DNA of 64,000 nt from Marinihelvus sp942491555 (GCA_942491555.1 CALOBN010000005.1:372001-436000); one strand, 5' to 3'; counted from the first letter of the stretch, positions 1 to 9,551 are shown. The notes: a model not told the origin generated them from the sequence alone. Program-made: numbers and translations.

Positions 1-308
1 TGCGGTATTTCGCGCATGTCAGGGGCCGCTGGGTTGGTCCCGATGACGTAAGGGCCGCGTGCCGCGCCGCAGGCCGTTTCCGGCACATTGGCCTGTCCAG
101 TGATATGAATCAGTTCTTCAGGACGTTGACCATAGATATGCATTGGCCCACGGTTCCTGAAGTGGAGCGATTGAACGTGACGCACGACTTTTTCGGTATG
201 GATCGAAACAACGCGGATCTTGCCCGGGCGCTGTTTCCGCTGATGCGTTTTGATCAGGATTTGTTTGACTATATTTCGGCGCACAGTGAGTTCGGGACAC
301 CTTACTGA
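1..308 (+). CDS. C-terminal fragment, unidentified protein (possibly sulfotransferase)
   Basis: The reading frame is open from base 3 to the TGA at 306-308, so this is the 3' end of a gene that begins before the window; the ATG at 105 is probably internal. About 101 residues are visible. The tail contains ADLARALFPLMRF and then a DxxLFDYI stretch. That resembles the ends of some P-loop sulfotransferases, where an Asp-x-x-Leu-Tyr/Phe segment is common, but the PAPS-binding motifs would lie outside the window. The nearby glycosyltransferase and RgpF-like genes would suit a sugar-modifying enzyme. This identity is inference only; the coding call is firmer than the function. Confidence 0.45.
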   Translation, partial: RYFAHVRGRWVGPDDVRAACRAAGRFRHIGLSSDMNQFFRTLTIDMHWPTVPEVERLNVTHDFFGMDRNNADLARALFPLMRFDQDLFDYISAHSEFGTPY

Positions 309-413
309 GCTGTAATGCTTAGCCGTAGAACTAAAAAAGCTGGTAACTTACCGGATTTTATGCAGTAATACGTATTCAAAGGAATAAAAAACACGAACCA
401 AGGATGGTGTGTC

Positions 414-2099
414 GTGAAAAAGTTTGCAAATCATTGCCTCGATCGCATGACGTTCGGGGCTACCTCAGAAGACATTCAGGCCTTCAACGCGCTCGGCGGA
501 AACAACGACGACCGCCTGTCTGCGTACGTTAATCAGCAGCTCGACTGGTCCTCCATCAATGACAGTGCCTTCCAGGCAAGAGTCGCCTCGCTGGATTACC
601 AGACGCTGGATCTGACCCTGTCGGAGATGTGGCAGATCCACCATGTCGCTGGTGACAACCGCAGCCTTCCCGGTCGCGAAATGGAGCGCTTTTCAGTAGC
701 ACGGGCACTGCACAGCAAACGACAGCTGCTGGAGTCGCTGACCGACTTCTGGCACAACCACTTTAACGTCTACCTGTACGACTTCTATGTTCAGTCGACC
801 CTGGTCTCATGGGACCGGGATGTGATCCGGCCACCGGTTGCCGGACACCCGCGCCCGGCCGGTCTTCAGAACGGACACCTGATGGGTAACTTCCGCCAGA
901 TGCTGGAACTGTCCTCGCAGCACGCCGCAATGCAGCGTTACCTGGATAACTACATCAACCAGGTGGGCGGCCCCAACGAAAACTACGCGCGTGAGGTAAT
1001 GGAGCTTCACACGCTGGGGTCAGAAAACTATTTGCCGCTGGCCGAGCCCAACGATATACCCACGTTCGATACGCCAATGCCCTGGGGGAATAATGGCCAG
1101 GACATCATGGTTACAGTCGCCAGTGCGTACTCAGATAACGACGTTTACTCTGCGATGCGAATGCTCACCGGGTGGAAGATTAAGGACCGTAGTGATCGTG
1201 ACTACGCCGACTACACCGATGATGGGAGTTTCTTCTTCTACGAGCCCTGGCATGACACGTTTGAGAAAACCATCCTGGGCCACCGTTGGGGCAACAATGC
1301 GATCGCACCCAACGACATCAGGGAATTCTTTGATTTACTGGCCTACCACCCCGCCACGGCCCAGCATATTGCAGGAAAATTGTGCCGGCGCTTTATCAGC
1401 TACGACCCGCCCCAGAGCGTGATTGATAACGTCGCAGCGACGTTCTACAACAACCGTTACGCCAGCGACCAACTGGAAAGAACCTATCGAACCCTGCTGA
1501 ACTCCAGTGCCTTTAAAAACCAGGCCAACTGGGGCGTAATTCTGAAAAAGCCGGCCGAGACATTGATCTCAGCCATGCGGGTGGCAAACACCAACTACAT
1601 ACCGGCCATGAGCGACCGGAACTCCAATTCCATTATCAACTTTTACATGGACCGTGCCCGCAACCGGCCGTTTTACTGGCAGTCTCCGGATGGCTATCCG
1701 ATGGAAGAGGAGCATTGGCTTGGCGGCAATGCGCTGATGTACTCCCTGCGCGGTATCGACTTTATTTGTGATCGTGATACTGGTGATCAGGATGAAGCGG
1801 TTGTGCCGCTGGTGCGCGAGACGCAGAACGCCGGGCTACCCAGTCACACGCCTAACAGCCTGGCAGCGTTCTGGCTGGAACGTGTTCTGGGGTATTCGCC
1901 CGACGGCGGCTGGCAGGGGACCAGTGAGCACACTGCGATCAGGACATTCATGCAAAAGAATTACCTGAACGATACGCTCCAGGACCCGGACGAACCCTTT
2001 GCGGACATTAGCGAAAACCGTTATCCCCAATACGTTCACGAACGTTTGCGCGGCATGATCAAACTGGTCATGTCCACACCTGACTTCCTGTACCGGTGA
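414..2099 (+). CDS. DUF1800 family protein
   Basis: A 561-residue protein of the DUF1800 (PF08811) family. Characteristic segments are SLTDFWHNHFNVY near residue 107 and NYAREVMELHTLG near residue 190, followed by MLTGWKI and a C-terminal block with HPATAQHIAGKLCRRF. The biochemical function of the family is unknown; it is usually encoded next to a DUF1501 protein, as here. The start is GTG at 414, with AAGGA at 400-404 about nine bases upstream; the ATG at 404 is out of frame. No signal peptide is visible at this start. The stop overlaps the possible GTG start of the next gene, which indicates a translationally coupled pair. Confidence 0.9.
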   Translation: MKKFANHCLDRMTFGATSEDIQAFNALGGNNDDRLSAYVNQQLDWSSINDSAFQARVASLDYQTLDLTLSEMWQIHHVAGDNRSLPGREMERFSVARALHSKRQLLESLTDFWHNHFNVYLYDFYVQSTLVSWDRDVIRPPVAGHPRPAGLQNGHLMGNFRQMLELSSQHAAMQRYLDNYINQVGGPNENYAREVMELHTLGSENYLPLAEPNDIPTFDTPMPWGNNGQDIMVTVASAYSDNDVYSAMRMLTGWKIKDRSDRDYADYTDDGSFFFYEPWHDTFEKTILGHRWGNNAIAPNDIREFFDLLAYHPATAQHIAGKLCRRFISYDPPQSVIDNVAATFYNNRYASDQLERTYRTLLNSSAFKNQANWGVILKKPAETLISAMRVANTNYIPAMSDRNSNSIINFYMDRARNRPFYWQSPDGYPMEEEHWLGGNALMYSLRGIDFICDRDTGDQDEAVVPLVRETQNAGLPSHTPNSLAAFWLERVLGYSPDGGWQGTSEHTAIRTFMQKNYLNDTLQDPDEPFADISENRYPQYVHERLRGMIKLVMSTPDFLYR

Positions 2100-2104
2100 G
2101 CATC

Positions 2105-3388
2105 ATGATCAGTCGCAGAAAATTCATCCAGGGCTCTTCCGCCATGTTCACGCTGGCAGGTACCGGACTCACAGTCGGGTTTACGCCGCGCGCCATGGCC
2201 GCCGGGCCCACCAATAATACCCTCGTTATGATGTTTTTCCGGGGTGGTATGGACCCGCTTAATTTTGTGGTACCGCGCACCGGCGTTAACCGCACGGAGT
2301 ATGAGGCCAAACGTCCGGCCATTGCTGTGCCGACGAACCGGGTGCTGAGCCTGAATGGCGAGTTTGGCTTTCCCGACACCTGCGCGGATTTGCGCACGCT
2401 TTATAATCGCGGCGAGCTGGCCCTGATCCACTCGGTTGGCATGCCGGATGGCCTCAGCTCCAGAAGCCATTTCGACTCGCAGGCCATGTTCGAAAAAGGC
2501 ACGCCTGGCGAGCTGATTGGGAATACCGGCTGGTTGGCGCGCCACCTCGGCAGTAACCCGGCGATTCCGGATGATGCGGTGATCAGTTCGATGGCGCCGG
2601 GCTTTTCTCCAGAAAGCTTCTTGGGAGAGCCAAACCTGCTGTCCATTGATAGTACCAACACCAGTGGTTTCCACCCGAACAGTGGACGCTATGAAGACTA
2701 TCACATGCTCGCCTTGCGTCAGCTCTACAACGGCAATTCCAGCCTGGATCTGGCCATTGGCGGCGCTTTGAATAACGTCGATATCCTGTCTGAGCTGACG
2801 CTGGAAATCCCCGGCTATTATCCGGATACCGGTTTGGCTGAAGACCTGGGTCTGATCGCCCAGATCATCAAGGCGAACCTGGGTTTGCATGTTGCGACCG
2901 TTGATTTTGGCGGTTGGGACACGCACGAAAATCAGGGAGACAATGGTGACGGCTATTTCACCGGCCGTCTCGAAACTGTTTCACAGGCGATCGGCGCCTT
3001 TTACCGGGATCTGCGCGAATCCGGCAAGAACAACCAGGTCGTACTGGCAACCCAGACCGACTTCGGTCGCCGCGTCCGTGAGAACGGCAACCGCGGGACT
3101 GACCATGGTTCCGGACAGGCGATGATGGTGGTTGGCGGCAACGTCAATGGCGGCAAGTTCTATGGGCGGTTCCCGGGTATTCGCAACGAAGACCTGTATT
3201 TGAATACGGATTTGTTGCCAACCACGGACTTCCGCCGGCCCCTGGGTGACATTGTTCGAAACCATCTGGGTAACCCCAATGTTTCGACTGTCTTTCCAGG
3301 CTTCAGCGGAGGCCTCGATATGGGGCTGATCAGAGCTGCCGTGGAACTGCCAGAGGGACCGTCGCTGTTTACCAGTGGTTTCGAATAA
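2105..3388 (+). CDS. DUF1501 family protein with Tat signal
   Basis: A DUF1501 (PF07394) protein, a family placed in the alkaline-phosphatase/sulfatase-like superfamily. The N-terminus ISRRKFIQGSS followed by a hydrophobic stretch and AMAAG is a clear twin-arginine signal, so export in folded form is likely. Conserved pieces are FFRGGMDPLNFVVP, SRSHFDSQAMFEKGTPG, VDFGGWDTHENQG and TDFGRRV...GTDHGSG. I prefer ATG 2105, preceded by GGTGAG, over GTG 2096, which overlaps the DUF1800 stop. The protein ends in LFTSGFE, similar to the end of the next protein; this may be a C-terminal sorting tag. It abuts the next gene directly (TAA then ATG). Confidence 0.9.
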   Translation: MISRRKFIQGSSAMFTLAGTGLTVGFTPRAMAAGPTNNTLVMMFFRGGMDPLNFVVPRTGVNRTEYEAKRPAIAVPTNRVLSLNGEFGFPDTCADLRTLYNRGELALIHSVGMPDGLSSRSHFDSQAMFEKGTPGELIGNTGWLARHLGSNPAIPDDAVISSMAPGFSPESFLGEPNLLSIDSTNTSGFHPNSGRYEDYHMLALRQLYNGNSSLDLAIGGALNNVDILSELTLEIPGYYPDTGLAEDLGLIAQIIKANLGLHVATVDFGGWDTHENQGDNGDGYFTGRLETVSQAIGAFYRDLRESGKNNQVVLATQTDFGRRVRENGNRGTDHGSGQAMMVVGGNVNGGKFYGRFPGIRNEDLYLNTDLLPTTDFRRPLGDIVRNHLGNPNVSTVFPGFSGGLDMGLIRAAVELPEGPSLFTSGFE

Positions 3389-5788
3389 ATGATTTCCGGC
3401 CGTTACGCCCGCTGGGCGCTAATGGCCATGTCCCTGCCCGGGCTGCTGGTATTTGGTGGCAGCGTTTTGGCCCAAACCGTCGCGAGTGGCTATTTCGTGG
3501 AATCAGGCGGGCTGATGGTGATCGAGGCCGAGTCGATCGGCTCTTTGCCAGGCAGCTGGAAGGGCCTGACAACACACAGTGCCCCCAACCTTGATCTTTC
3601 CGGTGGACCCTCCAGCGGTCCCGGCTTTATCACCTGGCAAGGAAATCAGAGCCTGGGCAACCCGGGAATCAGCACACTGGTGTTTCCGGTCGAAATCAAC
3701 AATCCGGGAACCTACCGGTTCCGATGGAGAAACCAGGTTGGCAACGGAACCAATACCACCGAACACAACGATACCTGGCTGAAAATCAGCGGGGCGGCGT
3801 TTTATGGCGGGAAAGCCAATGGCAATGTGGTTTGCCCGAAAGGTCTGGATCCGAATGAGAACCGCTGCCAGGGCTCTGCACCCAACGGCGGTGGTGCCAA
3901 TGGCTGGTTCAAGGTCTACTCCAGTGGCGCCACCTCCTGGAGCTGGTCTACCCGCACCAGCGACAATGACGCCCACAATATCTTTGTCCGGTTTGATCAG
4001 CCGGGCCTGTATGAAATCAGGCTTTCGGCGCGGTCGTCATTTCACATCATTGACCGGATGGTCCTGTCGAGCAGTACCTACAACGGTAATCCGGAATTAC
4101 TCACCCTGCCCGAATCACAATTTGTCCCTGCTGATGGGCCCGGCGACAAGCTGACGGTCGATGCCTCGGGCCAGTGGTTTGAGCGCCAGGAGAGCGGCAC
4201 GCCTGTTTTCATGGCTGGCGTCGGCGGGCCGGAAGGGTTTCTTTTTGAAACGGACGCGCGCAAGCAGGAAATCGTTGACCAGCTGGTCGAGCAAGAGGTG
4301 AACGCTCTGTACTTTCACTCCATTCGCTCCTTTGAGGGCGATGGTTATAGCTTTGAAGATCCGTATATCGTCAATGGGGATGTAAGCAGCGCTGTTGACC
4401 CCGCGATTCTGGATAACTGGCGCTTCTATCTTGACCAGCTGGACGAAAATAACATCATCTCCTGGTTCCACATCCTTGACGATACCGCCCGGCCCTGGGG
4501 TTGCAGTGCGCCCCTGTCGGATGATGCAAGACGATACATCGGTGTGGTGGTTAATCGCTTCAAAGACCTGGATAACCTGGTCTGGCTGGCCGGCGAAGAG
4601 TTCCTGATGGGCAGTTGTTCCGATGCGCAGGACCGCGCGCTGATGCGCGCCATCGCGGCCGAAATCCGCCTGCACGACCCGGTGCATCCGATTGGCGTTC
4701 ATCACAACAATGGTCAGGCCATGCAGTTCAATGCGCCTGATGAGCCGGTCATCAATGTGTTTGCGCAGCAAATTTGCGGTAACACCAACGTACGTAACCC
4801 GGATGGCATTCACGCGGCGGCGCAGCGTGGCGACTGGGTTTACGTGATGGCCGAGTGTCACCCCTGGCATCTGCAGCTGTTGCATGCCGACAACCGCCGC
4901 ATGCTGCGTCTGTCCAATTGGGCCACGGCCATGGCGGGCGGCTACGTCCTGATGTACAACGCCTATGAATGCCAGGAGCGTGGCAGGCTTTGCAGCCGGG
5001 ACAGCAACGGCAACCCGGTATCGCCAAGCGATCCGCACGACCCTTCTAACGGCATGCTGGGTGACTTGCGGCGCTTGCGTGAGTTCATGGAGGCATCCCG
5101 ATTCTCCGAGTTGTCGCCCGCCGATCCACGCGCCACCGGTAATACAGACTGGGTATTGGCAAACGATTCCGCCGGTGCGTGGATTGCCTATTCAAACAAC
5201 ACGCCGTCTGGCATGGGGATCAGCGGGCTGGGTAACGCCGCACTGCGATTGCACTGGTTTAATCCAGCAACTGGCGCGCAGGTAATTCAGCTTGCCAACA
5301 GCCAGGACAGTCCTTTCCAGGTGCCCGGGTCCTTCGACGAAGATGTGGCGCTGTTTATTGAGCGCACCGGCGGCTCACCACCACCGCCGGCAGGGCTGGA
5401 TGTTGCGCTGGTCAACGCGGATGCGGACGACATTGTCGGGCCATTGACGGATGACGCTGTTCTGTCCATTGTCGACCTCGATTTCACAAACTGGTCGGTG
5501 GTCGTGACGGATAGCCCGGATAACACCGCCAGTGTGACGTTTACGCTGACCGGTGCCCAGACCAACGATCAGACCGAAAACGTCGCTCCTTATGCGTTGT
5601 TTGGCGACAGCGGCGGTGACTACGCCGGTGTGCCATTGCAGGTTGGCAGCTACGTCCTCGAAGTGCGCGCCCATAGTGCTGCTGCTGGTGGCGGTAACGT
5701 ACTGGCGAGCCTGGTGATTGATTTCATCATAGTTGCCGATGGCGACCAGTTTCTGCTCTTAAGAGACGGCTTCGAACAACCCCGCTAA
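3389..5788 (+). CDS. secreted glycosidase-like protein with carbohydrate-binding N-domain
   Basis: A 799-residue secreted protein. It has a signal peptide (hydrophobic core ALMAMSLPGLLVFGGSVLA). A CBM6-like beta-sandwich spans roughly residues 35-230, with MVIEAESIGSLPGSWKG at the start. A probable TIM-barrel region of the DUF4038/apiosidase-like type follows at about 280-650; relevant pieces are NALYFHSIRSF, LDNLVWLAGEEF and AGGYVLMYNAYEC. The C-terminal part is a beta-rich domain ending FLLLRDGFEQPR. The glycosidase assignment rests on overall look, not on an identified catalytic pair, so the activity is uncertain. It starts immediately after the DUF1501 stop, suggesting one operon of exported proteins. 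The GFE end parallels its upstream neighbour. Confidence 0.75.
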   Translation: MISGRYARWALMAMSLPGLLVFGGSVLAQTVASGYFVESGGLMVIEAESIGSLPGSWKGLTTHSAPNLDLSGGPSSGPGFITWQGNQSLGNPGISTLVFPVEINNPGTYRFRWRNQVGNGTNTTEHNDTWLKISGAAFYGGKANGNVVCPKGLDPNENRCQGSAPNGGGANGWFKVYSSGATSWSWSTRTSDNDAHNIFVRFDQPGLYEIRLSARSSFHIIDRMVLSSSTYNGNPELLTLPESQFVPADGPGDKLTVDASGQWFERQESGTPVFMAGVGGPEGFLFETDARKQEIVDQLVEQEVNALYFHSIRSFEGDGYSFEDPYIVNGDVSSAVDPAILDNWRFYLDQLDENNIISWFHILDDTARPWGCSAPLSDDARRYIGVVVNRFKDLDNLVWLAGEEFLMGSCSDAQDRALMRAIAAEIRLHDPVHPIGVHHNNGQAMQFNAPDEPVINVFAQQICGNTNVRNPDGIHAAAQRGDWVYVMAECHPWHLQLLHADNRRMLRLSNWATAMAGGYVLMYNAYECQERGRLCSRDSNGNPVSPSDPHDPSNGMLGDLRRLREFMEASRFSELSPADPRATGNTDWVLANDSAGAWIAYSNNTPSGMGISGLGNAALRLHWFNPATGAQVIQLANSQDSPFQVPGSFDEDVALFIERTGGSPPPPAGLDVALVNADADDIVGPLTDDAVLSIVDLDFTNWSVVVTDSPDNTASVTFTLTGAQTNDQTENVAPYALFGDSGGDYAGVPLQVGSYVLEVRAHSAAAGGGNVLASLVIDFIIVADGDQFLLLRDGFEQPR

Positions 5789-5821
5789 CCGTCCGGGCAG
5801 TGGCCCATCTGCGGAACTCAG

Positions 5822-6463
5822 CTAGGTTCTGCGTCTGATGCCCAGCCACAGCATGCTGCCAATCAGCAACAGCAGGCCCATCGGTCCCAGTGTCGGAATG
5901 CCCACCGCGCCACTGCCACCCGGCCCCGGTCCTGCCAGCGGTTGGGCGAGTGCGGTCAGCTCATAGGCCGTGACCGAGCCGGTGTTTTGAATCCAGAACG
6001 TCCAGCTGCCAGGACCCAGCGGACTCCCGCCAAGATCGTCCAGCAGTTCATCGCCAACCTCGGTGCCGCTGGCATCGCCCGCGATGACAAAGCCAACGAG
6101 GTTATCAGAACTGTTGACATCGGTGATCCGGGGCCCCGCTTCCAGCGCAATCAGTGACCCGCCATCGCTTGGGTTAGAGATCAGCTCAAACTCGCTCAGA
6201 CTCAAGCTCGTAATTTCAAGCCCGGGGGGTACCACCATGGTGAAAAAGTCCGGGTCAGTCGGATTATCGATGGTTTGACCACGAACCCGGTTTTCACCTT
6301 CATCAACCTGGATGACCGTCGGTTGCTGCGGGTTGTCGGACAGGTCGCCGCTGACGCTCTCGCGGTAGTCTTCGGCCATGGCGATTGCCGCGCAGGCCAG
6401 GCTAATCGTTATAACGGAGCCGCTAAGAAGTCCTTTGAGATTCCTTTCTCCAGGCATTTTCAT
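5822..6463 (-). CDS. IPTL-CTERM sorting-domain protein
   Basis: A secreted beta-rich protein of about 213 residues with a signal peptide (LKGLLSGSVITISLACAAIAMA). Its C-terminus consists of GIPTLGPMGLL, a hydrophobic helix and GIRRRT. This is the IPTL-CTERM sorting signal, which by family knowledge is a substrate class of exosortase-type (XrtH-like) processing; no exosortase gene lies in the window. The middle, with phrases such as PTVIQVDEGENRVRGQTIDNPTDPDFFTMVVPPG, resembles pre-peptidase or adhesin-like extracellular domains. The start at 6463 is supported by GGGAAA nine bases upstream; an in-frame start at 6529 has weaker support and would put 22 residues before the signal peptide. It is convergent with the glycosidase-like gene. 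Confidence 0.85.
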   Translation of the reverse strand: MKMPGERNLKGLLSGSVITISLACAAIAMAEDYRESVSGDLSDNPQQPTVIQVDEGENRVRGQTIDNPTDPDFFTMVVPPGLEITSLSLSEFELISNPSDGGSLIALEAGPRITDVNSSDNLVGFVIAGDASGTEVGDELLDDLGGSPLGPGSWTFWIQNTGSVTAYELTALAQPLAGPGPGGSGAVGIPTLGPMGLLLLIGSMLWLGIRRRT

Positions 6464-6764
6464 AATGGGTATTTCCCTGTGTATTGAGTCTGGCATGTTG
6501 AGCGTGCCGGTATTGGTGCGCTCAGGCAACAGTACACCGCAGACGGTCCTGCTTTTCCAGTGCTAATTGAATGTTTTGAAGGACTTCAGCCGAACCTGGA
6601 AAGACACTCGCCCGCAGCCCGCCGGACTGCTACGCTGGTTTCCCGGACATTTACTGACAGCCACTATGCTGCAAGCCGAAAACAAATGGACTGAAAATGC
6701 CACACGGCCCGGGCTGACAGCGCATCGTCAGATTGCAAGCCAGTGTTCATAACAGGGCCCTGTC
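6464..6764. other. intergenic region between divergent genes
   Basis: About 300 bases between the IPTL-CTERM gene and the RgpF-like gene. It must hold promoters for both directions, but I cannot point to convincing -35/-10 pairs. A 61-codon plus-strand frame (6567-6752) has no recognisable protein features and is not called. Confidence 0.5.
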
Positions 6765-7721
6765 ATGAGCCCTGACCCGCCCGGTGACGTTCTCTATACA
6801 GATTTCAATGGTGTGACCCTGGGGCTCTATCCGGCACCTTCTTTTGAGGGTGATGAGCCGGACCAGCACAAGAGCGCGGCGCTTCGAAGCACGCCGTTTG
6901 AACGCAGCGGCGCCCCCGGGTCAGGCATTGCGCCTGATCTGGGCATTCATCTTCATCTGCATTTTTCTGATCAGTTACAGGAGATGGCCCATTGGCTGGG
7001 TCAGGTGCCTTTTGCGTTTCACTTGTATGTTTCCATCACTGATTCTGCCAGTGTTGAGCATGCTCGAACGCATTTGCTAGAAAGCCTGCCTCGCGCCAAA
7101 GTTGCTCTGCGCCTGGTTGAGAACAGGGGAAGAGACCTTGGCCCGCTCGTCACCGAGTTTGCCCATGACCTGGCAGGTCATGAGTTTATCGGTCATATCC
7201 ATACCAAGCGCAGCGCTCACAGCGCCGTTAAATCAGACTGGCGCAGACAGCTATTGGCAAACCTCATGGGGAGTCCGGCAACGGTCCAGGCCATTTTCGA
7301 ATGGTTTGCGACGGATCCTGAGCTCGGCATGGTGTTTCCGATTTACCATCACTCCCTGCGACAGCAGATTTCCTGGGGCAACAACTTCGCCGCTTGTGAG
7401 CAATTCGCCACGCTGCTGGAATTATCTATTCAGCCCGGACGGCTGGCACTGTTTCCAGCTGGCAGTATGTTCTGGGCCCGTTCGAGTTCCCTGGCAAAGC
7501 TGTTGGGCGCGGGGCTTACGGCAGAGACGTTTCCGCAAGAGACGGGTCAGCTGGACGGCACGCCTGCCCATGCGCTGGAGCGATTGCTTGGGAGCCTGGT
7601 TGTTGATCAGGGTGCCCACGTATTGCAGGTCTGCGCTGAACGGCCCTATACCCATCGTTGCTTCGACCCGCCTGGTGGCTCAAGGTTGAGGCGCTGGTTC
7701 AAGCGCTCCTGGACGGTCTAA
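6765..7721 (+). CDS. RgpF-like (rhamnan synthesis F family) protein
   Basis: A 318-residue protein matching the rhamnan synthesis protein F family (PF05045), found in polysaccharide clusters as glycosyltransferase-like proteins. The family pattern is visible: HLHLHFSDQLQEM near residue 65, then VENRGRDLGPLVTEFAHDL, FIGHIHTKRS, DWRRQLLANLMGS and DPELGMVFPIYH. The start ATG has AGGG seven bases upstream. No transmembrane segment is evident, so a cytoplasmic or membrane-peripheral location is likely. It faces a GT2 glycosyltransferase on the opposite strand only 33 bases away. The two may belong to the same surface-polysaccharide function, although they are not co-transcribed. Confidence 0.8.
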   Translation: MSPDPPGDVLYTDFNGVTLGLYPAPSFEGDEPDQHKSAALRSTPFERSGAPGSGIAPDLGIHLHLHFSDQLQEMAHWLGQVPFAFHLYVSITDSASVEHARTHLLESLPRAKVALRLVENRGRDLGPLVTEFAHDLAGHEFIGHIHTKRSAHSAVKSDWRRQLLANLMGSPATVQAIFEWFATDPELGMVFPIYHHSLRQQISWGNNFAACEQFATLLELSIQPGRLALFPAGSMFWARSSSLAKLLGAGLTAETFPQETGQLDGTPAHALERLLGSLVVDQGAHVLQVCAERPYTHRCFDPPGGSRLRRWFKRSWTV

Positions 7722-7754
7722 GCTGACGTAGCGCTTGTCACTCGCGGCGCGCGT

Positions 7755-9551
7755 TCAGGCGCCGGGCGTGAGCGGTTCCCGGGCAGGTGCGGGCAGATAT
7801 TGCCTCACAATCCGGTCGATCGTGGTTGCCGGGTTGGTTGTGGTGCCACGTTCCAACAGGCTGACTCTTGCCGAGAGGCGGCGATCAAGCGCGGCTGCCT
7901 CGGAGTGTGAGATCGTGAACACATGCTCAAATCCGTTGAGCTCTTCATCGCTGGCCGGATGATCCGCATCAATCAGCCAGAGCAGATTGACGGCCCCGGC
8001 CTCCGGCTTGAAGCAGTCATCGCCACGCAGCGTGATCGTGACGTCATCCATGAACAATCGCCTGTCTGCCCAATGCTTCGGCAGGTCAATCCGGACCCGG
8101 TACCCTTGTTCACGAAGTTGGCGGCCCAGTACCCCGGCAAGCTCCAGCTCCGCCTGCGCAGACTCCTGCAGATCCGGCAACGCCACCTTAATGGCAATTG
8201 ATGGTTTATCCAGGTGCCTCAGCAGGGTGTCGAGCATCCAGTCCAGCCAGCCGGGTGCCATGGAATGAGCCCCTGCAGGGGTCTCAAGCAGCCAGGCATC
8301 GCCATGTTGTTCCAGACTGAGCTGATCTTTCGCATCGTCGCAAAGGAAGAGATCAAGCGGGTGCTGCAAATGGACTTCCTGCCAACTTCCGGCCATGCCC
8401 GGCTTGACCCGTGCCACGGTCAGTGCGCCGCGGGGCGCCGGATGAGACCTGAGTTCTTGCGGGTCATCCAGCAGCCAGATACCGCAAAAGCCAGTGTGCT
8501 TATCCGCTGTGCCACTGGCCATGGGGAGCAGTTCCACATCGCCTCTGGCCGGTGCGAGCCCGCTCAGGTCCGGAGCCATCGTGGGCGGTATCCTGACGCG
8601 CAAAGCCTTTAAGTGCCAAAAACCCCCGTTAATCTGAGACCGCACCACCGCCCGGATCAGCCAGCGATTGTGACAATTGCGAAAGGTCAGGGCGTTAGCG
8701 TGTCTGCGGCTTTGCAGCGTACGTTTTGATTGGCGCCGCTGCGAACCGAATTCCGTATGTATTGCAGCAAGCCCGGTACATAGAACGTTCTTCCTGTTCA
8801 GCTCGCGACGAAATCTGAGCCCCAGGTCCACGTCTTCGAAACCGTAATCATAATCTTCCAGAAACCCCCCAACGGCCTCAAAGTCCTCGCGCCGGCACGC
8901 TGCCAGCGCGGCCGTCACGGCAGCGACTTCCGCGTAAGGGTGAGCCGCCGCCGGACCCGCCTTAACGTTGAAAGGTCGCATGAAAGCAAGAATGCCGTCT
9001 GCAGCAAAGCGAATGCCCTGGTGCTGGATTTTACGCGAGCGGGTACCGTCGGTTGTCGGATAATGGAGATTAATGCCCGCCAGTCCCACATCAGGGTCAT
9101 CCAGGGCGGCCACGAGCGCCCCGATAACGGGGCTGTCAAAGGTCAGGTCATTGTTGGCGAAAATCAGCACAGCGCCCTCTGCGTAGATCAGGGCGAGGTT
9201 ATTGGCTGCCGAATAGCGTTGATTGCGGTCACAACAAACCAGCTTGATAGGCAGCACGGTCATCCATTGCCTGATGCGCTCACGACTCGCGTCACGGGAG
9301 GCGTGATCAATAATGACCAGCTCGGCGTCCTGTGCAGAGTGATGTTCCGCATAGCTGCTCAGAAAGGTTTCGATCTCCTGTTCGCCATTCCAGTTTGTTA
9401 TCAAAATTGAAACCGGAAAGGTCTTGTCGTCAAGCAGCCGGGACCGCTCGCAATGATTGGTATACAGCGTCGCCTCAACACTGGCCTTGCGGAACAACAG
9501 CCGCCAGGCTTTGCTGCGTTGCAAGCGCTGTTTAACTTTTTTAACGCCCAA
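7755..9551 (-). CDS. GT2 glycosyltransferase with C-terminal second domain
   Basis: A 598-residue protein. Residues about 45-270 form a family 2 glycosyltransferase domain: ILITNWNGEQEIETFLSSY, VIIDHASRDASRERI, IFANNDLTF as the DxD-like region, and DYDYGFEDVDLGLRFRREL as the ED-type acceptor motif. This is typical of rhamnosyl- or N-acetylglucosaminyl-like transferases. The last ~150 residues (ELAGVLGRQLREQGYRVRI, LLWLIDADHPASDEEL, VFTISHSEAAALDRRL) look like a CgeB/GT1-type domain, so this may be a two-domain enzyme. The start is uncertain: the frame opens with TTG at 9551 without a good ribosome site. It lies 21 bases downstream of the amidohydrolase gene and may be co-transcribed with it. 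Confidence 0.85.
   Translation of the reverse strand: MGVKKVKQRLQRSKAWRLLFRKASVEATLYTNHCERSRLLDDKTFPVSILITNWNGEQEIETFLSSYAEHHSAQDAELVIIDHASRDASRERIRQWMTVLPIKLVCCDRNQRYSAANNLALIYAEGAVLIFANNDLTFDSPVIGALVAALDDPDVGLAGINLHYPTTDGTRSRKIQHQGIRFAADGILAFMRPFNVKAGPAAAHPYAEVAAVTAALAACRREDFEAVGGFLEDYDYGFEDVDLGLRFRRELNRKNVLCTGLAAIHTEFGSQRRQSKRTLQSRRHANALTFRNCHNRWLIRAVVRSQINGGFWHLKALRVRIPPTMAPDLSGLAPARGDVELLPMASGTADKHTGFCGIWLLDDPQELRSHPAPRGALTVARVKPGMAGSWQEVHLQHPLDLFLCDDAKDQLSLEQHGDAWLLETPAGAHSMAPGWLDWMLDTLLRHLDKPSIAIKVALPDLQESAQAELELAGVLGRQLREQGYRVRIDLPKHWADRRLFMDDVTITLRGDDCFKPEAGAVNLLWLIDADHPASDEELNGFEHVFTISHSEAAALDRRLSARVSLLERGTTTNPATTIDRIVRQYLPAPAREPLTPGA

Noticed and set aside
2036..5038. Long minus-strand frames opposite the DUF1501 and glycosidase-like genes (for example 2036-2926 and 4115-5038)
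   Set aside because: They lie entirely within recognised plus-strand genes, lack family features and are expected as shadows in GC-rich coding sequence.
6567..6752. 61-codon plus-strand frame in the gap before the RgpF-like gene
   Set aside because: No signal peptide, motif or ribosome-site support; probably chance open frame.
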